Positions 31,092 through 42,545 of a stretch of 64,000 nucleotides of DNA are shown here, piece by piece; position 1 is the first letter of the stretch; each line of letters begins with the position of its first letter. The position numbers and the translations under genes were made by a program. A model generated the notes under the pieces. It was not told where the DNA came from. It did not search any database and was given only the letters and a program-made list of their open reading frames with translations. The stretch lies in assembly GCA_034509425.1 (NCBI GenBank), contig JAVTVJ010000951.1, positions 248,001 through 312,000 on the forward strand, in the 5' to 3' direction. This DNA is from Eopsaltria australis. Its lineage: Eukaryota; Chordata; Aves; Passeriformes; Petroicidae.

Positions 31092-33895
31092 CCGGGGTCA
31101 CTGCAGGGCGCGCCACCCATGCCACTGTACCACCGCTCACATGGAAGACCAACAAGCCGGTGTGGGTGGAGCAGTGGCCCCTGACCAAGGAGAAGTTAAG
31201 CGCCCTAGAGTCCCTCGTGGAGGAACAGCTTTCCAAGGGCAACATCGTACCATCAGACAGCCCTTGGAACTCCCCTGTCTTTGTCATTCGAAAACCTGGC
31301 GGAGACAGGTGGAGGCTCCTCCACGACCTCCGCAAGATAAATGAGGCCATTGTGGAGATGGGTCCCCTTCAGCCCGGCCTACCATCGTCGGCAATGCTCC
31401 CCCAACTGTGGCCACTCGTGGTCATTGATATTAAAGATTACTTTTTCTCCATCCCCCTCCACCCACAAGATGCACTGTGATTTGCATTCTCCGTACCATC
31501 CATAAACAGGGGGGCCCCCCAGAGGCGTTACCATTGGCGAGTATTGCCGCAGGGAATGCGGAACTCACCTGTACTCTGCCAATGGTAGGTCTCTGGAGTT
31601 TTGTCACCTGTAAGAAAGGCCTTACCAAAGGCAATAATATACCACTACATGGATGATGTATTGATCTGTGCCCCTGCAGACCATTACCTACAACGGACAC
31701 TTGACACGACTGTTGAAGCCATCCAGCGTGCCGAGATGGTGATCCACTCAGACAAAGTCCAGCGCACCTTACCTTGGAAATACCTCGGCATCCGCATCGG
31801 TGAGCGGACTGTCGCACCCCAGCAACTCACCATCGAGGACAACCCCAAGACCCTGCGAGAACTCCACCAACTCTGCGGATCGGTCAACTGGGTTCGTCCA
31901 CTGCTGGGGCTGACGATGGCCGACCTTGCCCCCTTATTCAACCTCTTGAAGGGCAGCGAGGGACTTGACTCACCCAAAGAGATTACCGCGGATGCCAGGG
32001 AGTCCATAGGTAAGGTGCAGTGGGCCCTTTCATCCCGGCACGCCCACCGGATGGCCCCGGACCTGCCCTTTCAGCTTATCATCCTAGGGCAGGTCCCCAA
32101 CTTCCATGCCTTAATCTTTCAGTGGGACGGGAGGTCGAAGGAGCCCCTCTTAATAATAGAGTGGGTGTTCCTCCCTCATTCTCCGTCCAAAACCATAACG
32201 ACGCCACAAGAGCTGGTGGCCTCGCTAATATCTAGAGCAAGGACCAGGCTCTGCACCCTTGCGGGGTATGACTTTGCATTCATCCGTGTTCCTTGGTGGG
32301 AACAAGATCTGGACAAATTGCTCCAGACGAATGAGTACCTCCAGTTCGCGCTGGATAGTTATCCTGGAAAAATTACTGGGAAGAAATTGAAGCACCATCT
32401 GTTTAATACCAAATTTAATCTGACCCCAAATTTCATGCAAAGCAAAAAACCATTAAATGCTCTGACAGTTTTTACTGACGGCTCTGGGTCCTCCCATAAG
32501 TCAGTCTTGACTTGGAAGGACCCCCGGACCCAGAAGTGGGAATCTGAGGTCCATGTGGTGGAAGGATCCCCACAAATTGCTGAGTTAGCAGCCGTTGTCA
32601 GAGTTTTTGAGAGGTTCCAGGAACCCTTCAATTTGGTCACAGATTCGGCGTATGTAGCTGGGATAACTGCCAGAACAGAACACAGTCTTTTAAAGGAGGT
32701 CTTGAATCCAGATTTGTTTGGATTGCTCTCGAGGTTAGTTTACCTGTTGTCCCACCAGGAGCATCCCTTTCACGTGATGCATGTAAGGTCACACCAAGAC
32801 CTCCCCGGTTACATCAGTGAGGGGAACCGCAGGGCGGATGTCTTGGCAATGGCGGTGCAAATGAGGTCTGTTAACATCCCTGACATCTTTGCGCAAGCCA
32901 AATTAAGCCACCAGTTCTACCACCAAAACGCCCCCACCCTCCGGAGGATGTTCCATCTGCCTCTGGAACAGGCGAGGGCCATTGTGGCGACATGCCCAAG
33001 CTGTCAGACATTTCAGATCCCTTCATTACATCCGGGGGTAAACCCCAGGGGTCTGGCAGCTTGCGAGGTCTGGCAAACCGATGTGACCCATTTCAACGAG
33101 TTCGGACGTCTCAAATACGTCCATGTCTCTGTGGATACCTTTTCCCATGCCATGTTTGCCTCTGCACACACAGGGGAAAAGGCAAAAGATGTTACCAAGC
33201 ATTTGCTAATGGCCTTCTCTATTCTAGGAACCCCAAAGCAGATCAAGACCGATAACGACCCAGCATATGTCTCGTCCCACCTGCGGAAATTCTTCCAGGA
33301 GTGGGGAATCACCCATGTCACCGGGATTCCTCACTCCCCGACAGGTCAAGCCATCGTGGAGAGGGCTCACGGAACACTCAAGAGAGCCCTCTACCAGCAG
33401 CAGGGAGGTGCAGAGAAAAGATCGCCCATTGAGCGACTCTGCAAGGCGCTCTTCACAATCAATTTTTTGAATGTAACGCAAGAAGAGCCCATCCCCCCTG
33501 TATTCCGGCACTTTACCAATTCGGCCCAATCTAAATTGAAAGAACACCCGCCGGTGCTGGTGAGGGACCCTGAGACCCATGAGGTCGAAGGGCCCCTCCC
33601 ACTGATCGTCTGGGGACGAGGCTATGCCTGCGTTTCCACCCCTAAAGGGCCGAGGTGGATCCCAGCTAAATGGGTGAGACCTTACCGGGGTTCTTCTAGA
33701 GAAGCCAAAGAGTGTGTTGCAGATGACCAAAGTGATAGCAGAGAACCTGAGACTGTCCAGACCAAAGAAGCCTGGAAAAGACGGAAAAAGAAGACTACTC
33801 ACCAAGACTTACCTAGACCTGACAACCCACCGGAACCTCTCCAACAAGAAGATTCTGCTGGAGGGGCGGGAGAAGACGGCGGAGATAATTACTGA
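31089..33895 (+). pseudogene. pol: ERV-B pol (RT, RNase H, integrase), two stops
   Basis: Pol copies RNA to DNA and integrates it. Reverse transcriptase motifs run from [14 protein letters not shown] through [12 protein letters not shown] (first catalytic Asp), LPQGMRNSP and YHYMDDVLI. Two in-frame stops, TGA at 31478-31480 and TAG at 31586-31588, lie between motifs A and C. From 31601 the frame is open for 764 codons. RNase H shows FTDGSG, VTDSAYV and NRRADVLA. Integrase has an H-H-C-C zinc region ending CPSC, and the catalytic triad WQTDVTHF, IKTDNDPAY and GQAIVERAHG. A C-terminal domain (WIPAKWVRPY) is followed by a lysine-rich tail. Everything downstream of RT motif A except the stops looks well preserved. 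Confidence 0.93.
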
Positions 33896-34228
33896 TGAAG
33901 ACTCCCTGTACCCCCTCCCCATTTTTCCCTCTGACTTACCTTGTGTGTTTCCCTACCTTTGTCCCTAAACCCCAAAAAAGGAGAGAGTGGATTTAATAAG
34001 TTTTTTCTACTTACCGTACTAAGTTGTTCCCCTTTTTCATTTTCTCCACCAGAGACCCCCGAAAAGAAAACAATGGGGGATCTCTGGGTGGGTTTCTCAA
34101 ATGTTACGCGCCCTGCTGTTAGTTCTGTTAATAATTTTCATTGTTCTGTGGTTTTTAAGTTGTTTTAAGAGTTTTGTTGTTTCTTTAGTAAGCCGCCCGT
34201 TCTCTTTAAATAATAAAAACGGGGGAGA
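33896..34228 (+). other. ERV-B 3' non-coding region with polypurine tract
   Basis: 333 bp separate the pol stop from the 3' LTR. No envelope motif, signal peptide or membrane segment is present. It ends with the purine run AAAAACGGGGGAGA (34215-34228), the plus-strand primer, directly against TGTGGCGG of the LTR. Confidence 0.8.
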
Positions 34229-34857
34229 TGTGGCGGTGGTCCAAACGTCCCGGGGAATGTTCCCCATCAAGAAACCTTGGGGAAAAGAAGCTGAGAACTG
34301 AGGACACCCCTGGGGTGTGGTTCCACAGTGGTTTGCCCCAGGGAGGGACTGGACATCCAAGGGGCTGGACGTCCCCATGTCCATTGGACTGACCACCTGC
34401 CCATCAAGTGTCCATCATCTCCCTGTTCTGGAAAGTTCTGTTATGTACGGTTGATGGTTTGTTTATTGTTGTGTCAGTTAGCCCCTCTCCTCCCCTTGAC
34501 AATCCCTGTTGGTCCCTAACCCTTTGTCCCTCCCTTATTCCTCCCCTGAGCTGCTCGATGATTAGTTGCCTTGTTGTCAATAAAAGGTTGGTGCACCGAG
34601 AGCTCGGGGTCTCTCTCTGCCTCGGATGCCCAGACTGCAAGGACCTTGTGTCACTGTATCTCTTTTATTCCCCGGAGAGAGATCCCCCTTACAGCCATCC
34701 CAGCACTTTATACATAGTTCACTGTTCAGGGAGCTGCAGCCCTACCGCAAGGGAATTGCCCTCCTGACGCCAGTGAACTTGGCGAGCCGAGGACACTAGG
34801 TCGTACCTGCCTTGGGTCTGCTACCCACGCCAGACCATTGGCTGCGGGAACGTGACA
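34229..34857 (+). repeat. ERV-B 3' LTR
   Basis: 629 bp from TGTGGCGG to GGGAACGTGACA. It equals the 5' LTR plus a 38-bp block near its end and about seven substitutions. GATTAT follows at 34858-34863. Confidence 0.96.
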
Positions 34858-34885
34858 GATTATTCTGTTCTCTTCTGTCCTGTTA
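34858..34885 (+). mobile_element. CR1 LINE, part 3 of 3 (3' tail)
   Basis: After the ERV-B duplication GATTAT the sequence TCTGTTCTCTTCTGTCCTG continues the ATTCT-type terminal repeat expected at a CR1 3' end. This completes the element begun at 20510. Confidence 0.7.
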
Positions 34886-37800
34886 ATTTTTCCAAGGTGC
34901 TCCTTTGCAATACTTCTGGTTTAGGTGTCCTTTCTCATTCTCTTGAAAAGTTCAGTTCCTGTATTGATTTAACCATTAGGTCAATATGATTAGATAGCAT
35001 GTCTTTTTGGGAAACACTGTGTTTTCTTCATTCTTTCAATTTCTTCAGTGCAGAAGTGTTTTACTGCATTTAAATAATCCTTCACACATCTATGTCATTT
35101 CCTCTCAAGAGTTGATATGGCTGTTTGACAGCATAAAATGTGATGCTGACAGAGAAAATGGCAATTATTTGGCTTAAAACAGCAGTCAGAAAGTTCATGT
35201 GAAGCAAGTCCTTTATTTTTCATTTATAAATAATAGAATTGGAACATTTTTTATTTTAATTGATCTTTTGAAGAAACTGCTGTCTGTTGTACTCCCAATG
35301 CAGAAAAACCTCATGTACAGAAATGCTATAAGCCTAACATTAGTGATCATAAACCAGTCTCCCTTTGGCTTAACTGCTAAACAAATAACAAGAATTCTCC
35401 TTAAATTTAATGTTATGAACAAACTAATGGAGAAAAAAGTTAATGCAAATTTAGGTTGGATATACAACACTGCACCACTAGCAAAATACCACATAACTCT
35501 AATGAAAAGAGGTGTGCAGAACCTGCCACCTTGTTTACAGAAATGCATCATGGGTAAAGTACTTCTGCTTATGGGAAAGAGTTGAAGATTCTGAAAGTAG
35601 TGTAATTTATGAATGTTATTTTCATTTTCATACTAGTCAACTGGAAAACAGAAGGAAAGTTAGCTTCATTGTCTTGGTTTTGTTCAGCCCAAATCCAATA
35701 CCACTGGAGTGTCCACTTGTCCTGGGTTTGCCAAACAACTGCAGAGCAGAATAAATTCACAGACAGACACATGTAAGGACAGATACAGCTGCTTAGCAAC
35801 AGGGGGAAGAAACACTTTTCACTAAAGAACCACACCATCTCTCACCTCTCAAGTAAGCAATAAGCTCAAAACAGCCTCAAAAGAGATTCTGAACTATAGT
35901 TCTTTATTTCACTGTACATAAAAAACATTTGACTTAGTGGAAATACTGCTTTCTTGACACATTTTTATTTGTGCTACTTTCAGTTGCAGAAGGCAATGCT
36001 GTGTCTCTCTTTAGCAGCAATCCAAACATTCTTCCCTTTGCCCTGTGTCTCATAGATACCAAACACCTACTTTTCTTATTAGATTTTCTTATGAACTTGA
36101 TTAAGTTATACTGAGAGCAACTATTCCCAGCCTATACTTAGCTTGAACTATGTTACTTCTACACCTGAATGGCATCTGGAAAGCTTATATGCCTGAAAAG
36201 TTCTGCTTTTTCTTCCAGCTACAGCCATGTGTCTAGTAAAAAATAATGCTGCTTTATACAGCTTGTCCTTTTTCTATACCTGGAGAATTATCATTGTTAC
36301 ACCACTACTGCAAAATGCTATTACTCCACAATTTTAAAGTGGAAATAAAATATACAAAAATCAGAGTGATTCTTATGGTGGATTTCGTGGTAAAGTGGAT
36401 TCCTGTTGAAATATTGTGTTTGATGTTGATGTGTATGACATTTCATTTATTGAATACTGCAAGGAGAGGCTAAAGGTTGCTCAAAACAACTTTCAGTATT
36501 CTCTGCTCCTAGAAACCCACTCCAGGATTATAATGAAGCATTTATTTATAAACCACTATGGTTACAGTAGGATGATTTGGCATTTAAGCTAGTCTCTTGT
36601 TTGCTTAATTGTATGTGTGTATGTGAACACCCACAGAGTTTACACATAGGATATAATTTCCGGAGGTGATTTTTGCCCTGTGTAGAATGGGAATTAATTT
36701 TGCATGGTAGCTGCCTTTTCCCAGCAGCTAGCATTTCCACAGCTGGTTGCTGTTTCACTCACCCATACTTTTCTATCACATACTATTTTTTCAGCAGCCT
36801 GCTTGCATGCCCAAAGAAAGAAAACATTTATCCACAACAAAATCTGTGAAAAAATGCTACTGAAAGTATGCTTTTTCTTTTGTGATTACAGAAAGCCCAC
36901 ACCTTTTCTCTTCAGACTTAACTGTTGCAAAGTCATGGGTTTAGGACTTTAAGGATCCAGAACTTTGAATTCTGTTTATTTTGGCAAATCATGTCAAAAT
37001 TAAATATTTTATTACATTAAATAACACAGCTGTCTTATTAAGACACTTTAAAAAAGAATGGTTTATATGAAGCATTTTATGGTTTTGTTTCTTTGTTTAT
37101 CAGAACTTTTTAGCCATATCTGCAACTGAAGTAGCAGAGCACTGCCTCTCCAAGACAAAGATTTCAACAGAGAAAATGAGATTAGAAGGAGCTTGTGAAA
37201 GTCTTATTTAGATAAGTCTCAAATGTCAATGCACAGAAGGGACTCTACCTCCTGCTGTTGAACCTATTGAAAAAATACTTGTATTAGTTTTTATACATAT
37301 TTTTGAAGGACTGAAGTGATTGACAGTTGCCGTAATGCTTGAAGAAGTTCTGAATGATAAGTCAGGGTGAGGACATTTAAAGATTTTCTTCATTCTAATT
37401 AACTGAGGGTAATGATAGATGTAAGCTCAAGGCAATGACATTGTCCATTCAGGCAAGGACAAAAGGAGTCCTGTTTGTTCCAGTATAGATAAAGATTTGA
37501 TTTGCCTGTTTACCATAGTAGAGCTGACATGAACTTTAATCATTCAAGTGATGAATTAAGAGATGCAATGCTGTAAGAAATGCATCATTTATTTTACAAA
37601 TTAATAGATGTCATAAGCATTGAAAATCACACTGTATTAAACCGCCCATAATGCTTTCCAAACCATTTTGATCACCAAGAAAGTGAAGATAACTTCATGA
37701 TTACTCTAATGTATTATACAGGGTCACAGAAGCACTTGTGAAACCTTGTCAGTCCAAGGAGTCTGGCTCCTTGTCTTAGAAATTACTACTGCTGCAATAG

Positions 37801-38454
37801 AGTCAGCTGGAAGGATTTTGTGCTTCAGGTGTGTCTGCACAGCATCCTGCAGCTTAACTTAAGTGGCATGAAGAGATGGCTTTAAGATAGATGATAGACT
37901 GCACCCTACAGCTAAGGCATGGGCAGGCACTTTGTTCTGTCCCCCCTCCCTGTGAAGGAGCTCCAGCAGGAGGGAGGAGCAGGCAATCAAGGACAGGTAT
38001 CTCTGGAAGACTGGTTAGATCTCCCACATTAATCCCTTATCCTTCTGCACATGGCATGTAAGACTTCTTATATCAGCAAGATATACCTTCCAAGGAAGAA
38101 AGGATGAAATGAAAATTGAGCAGAATATTAAAAACCCTCAAAGGGCTGTGTTTATAGCTCTTTTATTATTCAGTTCTCCTAAGAGCTGTCATTTAGCATT
38201 AAGCATTTTGAGAATATCTTTTGTATGGTAATGACCATCATGAGTAATAACTTTCATTGGTGTCCATGCTTTTTATGTCTTAGATGAGCACCAATGCCGT
38301 TACACAGTTATAATTTCTGCAGTGAGAGTATGTAGGGGGGGTCTGGCTGAGAGGGGGTCACCTTTATTCAAAGCAGCCAGTATAATGCTGTTTTGAATCT
38401 GTGACTAAGCAGTGTTGATACAGACCAACGCTTTAGCTATTGCTGAGCAGTTAC
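34886..38454. other. AT-rich intergenic DNA, no gene recognised
   Basis: The longest open frame (35199-35585, plus, 128 codons) has no recognisable domain and AT-driven composition. No CpG-rich block, RNA gene or clear repeat was seen. A short GC-richer stretch at 37900-38030 has no assignment. Confidence 0.5.
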
Positions 38455-38580
38455 AATAAGATTTTCTCAGTTTCTCACTCTGCCCCACCACCAGCAAGAA
38501 GGCTGGGAGTGAGCAGAAGAATGGGAGGGGACACCATCAGGTCAGCTGGCCCAAAATTACCAAAAGCAAATTGCAAGCCT
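38455..38580 (+). mobile_element. Fragment of a common avian ERVL-type LTR
   Basis: TTTCTCACTCTGCCCCACCA, AGAAGGCTGGGAGTG and GGGAGGGGACACCATCAGGT resemble an abundant bird LTR family. It is a short remnant with uncertain edges, related to 5680-5790. Confidence 0.45.
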
Positions 38581-39482
38581 TTGTTCAGGAACAAAGAAAT
38601 TGGGGGGTTGGTTTTTCCAAACACACTACTGCTTGGAGTCAGACTGGGCACTGGTCTGCTTGTGGGAGGCGAGAAGAGACGCAAATGTCTTTGCATCACT
38701 ATTTATTTTTTCTCATATCCTGGTAAAGAATGCAGTACATCTTTTAGAACTACCCTGAGGTTAGCAATAATTTCCAGCCTCATGAAAAGCATATAAAAAG
38801 GAACATGCAGCTGACTCTAAAAATCTCAACAAGAATTTTATGGAAAATTTTCATTTTTAACTAAATTATTTCTTTATTTCTAGAATACTTTTAAAGTATA
38901 AACTGTGCTAGTAAATTCTTCTAAATTATTCCTCTTAAAAATTATTTAATATTTTGACACTTACACCAGCAGTGACTTTGATTATGACCCAAGTAAACTT
39001 CTAGTAATAAAGATGGATTGAAACTAGCAACAGTGTTAAGATGCAGCGCTTGATTCTAACATTGCTAGTAGAAGTGGGATTACTCCAGATTTTCATCATG
39101 GGTATTGATAGCACACTTCCGATTATTAATTTTTTCCATGTCCCAAATTTTCTGAAGTCAATGCTTTGTCGATCTTTACTTTTAGGTTCAGGGCAACCTT
39201 ACTGTTATTTAGTAGCTCATTCCTAATAGCAATGAAGTTTATTTATTTGACACAAGTGGAGATGAATAAGTGTATGCTTTAACTTGTAAAGCCAGTATAA
39301 ATTGTATAATACTTTGCTCTGTTCATCTAATGGTTCCATTTCAGCGTATGTAATCCTAGAACATCATTTTCAGGATTAGGTGACTGCTCTACATCCATCT
39401 GCACTGCAAAGAATAAAATGTGTTAAAGGGTTCTGTAATCAAAGCAAGTAAGGTTAAGATCACGGTCTAAATTTTACCTGTC
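38581..39482. other. AT-rich intergenic DNA, nothing recognised
   Basis: No gene or repeat recognised. Confidence 0.5.
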
Positions 39483-40173
39483 CCAGTAATATGTTTCTCA
39501 GCTCAGAACATGTTATTTCACACTGTGTTCTATCCCCTGTTTTGGCAGCCATGGAAGTTACCTCCGAGACTCCAGGGGTAGCAGAAGCCCAAGAAGAGAA
39601 GAAAGGACTTTGGTGGAGGGCTTCCAAGACTGCTAAGCTCCACCCGGGGACTGAAGTGACCATGGTTTAGCCCAGGGCAAACTTAATTGGTTACTAGTTG
39701 TGTCTATCATCTCTCCCCTTTTAGAAGGTTCCCTGTTACTGGATGATTGTTTTACTGTTACTTCTTACCTCCTCCCCTCTCCCCCTTCCATTGGACTTGT
39801 TCCCTGGTCCTGCCCTTGTTCCTCCCCTGGACCCTCACCTGATTGGTTAGTACGTGTCCCTCATAAGGTGGTCGCAGAGAGTATTCGGGGCTTTTGGTCC
39901 CTGGATTCCCTCTGTGCTGGACTTCCTGCAATAAAGCCGCGCAGAATTCTTCCATACCAGAAGTCCCTCTCGCTTTATTTCTACTCCAGCAGCTAGAGAT
40001 CGCAGCTCCTCGCTCCCGACGCGTCACTCTGTCGGGCGAGCAACTTCACTGGCCAGTGTCTAAGTGACGCAGCCAGAGTGCCCCCTCAGGACAGGGACAC
40101 TTCTGGAACCTGGCCAGCTGGAGGCTGTCCGGAATCCGGGCTGGACACCGACAGCTAGCCAACACCTGTCATG
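39483..40173 (+). mobile_element. Solo LTR, plus-strand relative of 2149-2813
   Basis: It shares, in the same order, the U3 reading frame, ACCATGGTTTAGCCCAGG, a TCTATCATCTC block, AATAAAGCC (AATAAA 39930-39935) and the GCCAGCTGGAGGCTGTCC block with the minus-strand LTR near 2.1-2.8 kb. It is more distantly like the ERV-B LTR. A 6-bp match CCTGTC (39477-39482 and 40174-40179) flanks a segment ending CCAACA. However, the 5' end would begin CCAGTAATATG rather than TG, so the left edge is tentative. Confidence 0.6.
39551..39670 (+). other. U3 reading frame, 39 codons, ends EVTMV
   Basis: An ATG-initiated frame contains ETPG, EEKKG, WWRASKTA and EVTMV-stop, parallel to the minus-strand frame ending at 2630. 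The two copies are strongly diverged in bases yet keep the frame with a net difference of one codon. No known family is recognised. Superantigen-like U3 genes exist in mouse mammary tumour virus, but there is no resemblance to claim here. Confidence 0.3.
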
Positions 40174-40179
40174 GGAAAT

Positions 40180-41487
40180 GAGGCCTTTCTTTCAGCCTCG
40201 TAATCCTTCTCTTGATGAGGCAACTTCACCACATTTTCCCATCTTATCTATGTTAGTTCCTTAATGTGTATTTCTCAGAGGAGAAAGATTGTACTTCCAG
40301 TATTATGGTCTCATAATGCTGCATCCTGAGGTTTTCTCCAATCACAAAATTCCAAGCTTTTTTTCTGTAAGTTGTTTAGTACTGTCATTCACAGCTCAGT
40401 TCTGAAATTCCTTATATGCTTCATATTTAAGTCCAGTAGTATCACTAGCAAGAATCATGCATTTAATATTTCTGCCATATTGAGTCCCCTTTCTCTTTCA
40501 GATTTCATTATTCTAAACTTGAATTTCCTACATTAACATTCTCCTCTTCTCTTTGCTACTCCAAAGATTTGGTAACTATGCCATGCCTTTCTTTGCCTGC
40601 TAAAATGTAAGAACAAAAGTAAAAATCAAGGAACTGAAAAAGAGAGGTAAGTAAAAGCATGACACATATTATTAAAGATGAAATCATATTCTACTAATAA
40701 TGTACTATTGCTCCTTTACATTAAAAATGAAACAACCCCTGAACATGACCTGAGAAGCTGCAAAAGCAAAACTGAAAATTACACATATATTCCTTGGCAG
40801 AAGAGAGTCCAAGGAATTCCGTCAAAAGGCAAAAAAAACCCAAACCACCAAAGGACTCCATGATGGTAAGAGCGATATAACCATAAGTGGGTAGCACATA
40901 TATTATCCCTTAGCTGATAGGTCTGAAGGGCTGCTTAGCCTATAAGTAGCCACTATAATCCCATGTAGGGTGTAAATTCCTTATTTTCATCTACCTTTAA
41001 GAAGGAGGAAGGGAAAAGGGAGTAATGACAAATTTAGAGCAATGTAACAAGAAAATATACCATTTTTCACAGAGCTAATAAAAAGCCCAAATACCAGCAT
41101 CTCATGTAGGCCAAGCTATTCTACACTTAAGCTATGAAACACTGTGGTCTGTTATTCCACAAGAAATTGTAGTGGATAAAGAGCTTTTGTAGAAAAAAAT
41201 GTGCTCCCAGTGTGGGTGAGAGCATTGCAGTCTGGTCCTTGGTGTGTTGGAATATATTGAGCAGATTTAGAACACTACCTGTTCATAATATGTAGAAACT
41301 TGACTAATGACTGCAGTCTAATTTATCAGAGTAAATTTTATTGGAAAATTCTAGGACTTAAATTCATTTTTGCTTGCAGGCATCTTGTAGGGTCAGTAGG
41401 GTGATGAAGTGATTACAGGTTAGAAATTCTAAATCAGTGTAATCTTTAATAATTCTGTAACATACTTTATGCTTACATCTATACTAC
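40180..41487. other. AT-rich intergenic DNA, nothing recognised
   Basis: No gene, RNA or repeat recognised. Confidence 0.5.
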
Positions 41488-42404
41488 TGTCCTGGTTTGA
41501 AAGACAGGTGTCTGTTAAGGAAGGCAGGAGCCTCCCTTGGAATGGGAAACTGTAACCCCTCTCCCTCCAAATTATTATAAATTTGAAATCAAGGGGCTCT
41601 CAGGCAAAGATATGGGAATAGGAATAACAGTTCTTTACTAATATCTAAAACAAAGCTAACAAATAACAACAGCTATGGTGTTAACCAACAAACAGAACCA
41701 GAAACCCAGTGACAGGCACCTTTCAGGCACCTTTCTCTTTTGGTGCAGTTCCAGTCACAGCCTGCAGGGGGCGCTCTGGGTGTGATGATTCCCCGGCGGC
41801 TGCAGGGGGTGCTCCGGCGTGAGCTCAGGTAGCACACAGCAATGGCGGCTGCCCGAGGCACAGAGGGATGGAGGAGAGCCTTTGTTCCACAGACCCACGG
41901 TGGGGGGGCAGCTGGTGTCGGTGCTGCAGCAGGATCCCCGGACACAGCGAGCTGGGCCGGTATGAGGTCCCGACATGCAGGGGGAGCCCCGCTACAATGT
42001 AGCGAAAAACTCGGAGTGGCGTGGAGGAGCGGGGGAGAGACTGACTGGTGGCAGGCAGCTCCCAATGGGACAGAGAGGAAAAGTCTCACAGCAGACAGAC
42101 CGGCAGCTCTGTGCTGGCTTCTCAGGGGCCGTGGGTTCAGCAGGCAGCAGCTCCGACTGTCCAGCTCCGAGGGTCCCGAGCAAGAGAGCAACCTCCCCCC
42201 GCCCTTGCCTTTTCAGTCTCCAAAATCTCGCGTTGTAAGGCCCTGCTTCCATGAGGGCAATTCTGCCGCACCCTGCCAAGGAGAAAGGCTCTAGCCTTGT
42301 CCTTTGTTCTCTTAAGTACTCAGCTATTAGGCTCAGTCATTAGTCTCTTAGCAGCCCATGGGAGAAAAATTCCTGAGGAAAAAAACTAAATCCAAACTTC
42401 AACA
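41488..42404 (-). repeat. ERV-C 3' LTR
   Basis: 917 bp, from TGTCCTGGTTTGAAAG to ACTTCAACA on the plus strand. Its internal 38-bp repeat has two unit starts (41760-41819). Confidence 0.93.
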
Positions 42405-42425
42405 TTCTCCACCCTGAATTCTTTT
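42405..42425 (-). promoter_or_regulatory. ERV-C polypurine tract
   Basis: On the minus strand a purine-rich run (AAAAGAATTCAGGGTGGAG followed by AA) directly precedes the 3' LTR, consistent with the plus-strand primer site. Confidence 0.6.
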
Positions 42426-42545
42426 CCCATGCAAACACCTTACATCAAATTTAAACCTTCGAGGTATATACATACATGCAGATACAGATACAAGCATGGT
42501 GTCATAGGTAGTTCACCATAAAACAAGATCTCCTTGAGGTATGCA

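Larger units (their letters stand above)
27336..34857 (+). mobile_element. ERV-B: betaretrovirus-like (ERVK) provirus, no env
   Basis: A full-length proviral insertion of about 7.5 kb with a perfect 6-bp duplication GATTAT (27330-27335 and 34858-34863), as class II integrases make. Order: 5' LTR 27336-27926, tRNA-Lys-type primer site, gag, pro, pol, a short non-coding 3' region, polypurine tract, 3' LTR 34229-34857. There is no env, since pol ends only 333 bp before the 3' LTR. Over the shared length the LTRs differ by only about seven substitutions plus one 38-bp block, so the insertion is comparatively young. Gag has two frameshifts, pro one stop and pol two stops, so no intact polyprotein can be made. 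Confidence 0.95.

Noticed and set aside
33896..34228. A remnant env gene between pol and the 3' LTR of ERV-B
   Set aside because: Only 333 bp with no signal peptide, cleavage site, membrane segment or cysteine pattern.
35199..35585. A 128-codon plus-strand ORF as a possible host gene
   Set aside because: AT-driven composition, no recognisable domain, no neighbouring exon, promoter or polyadenylation context.
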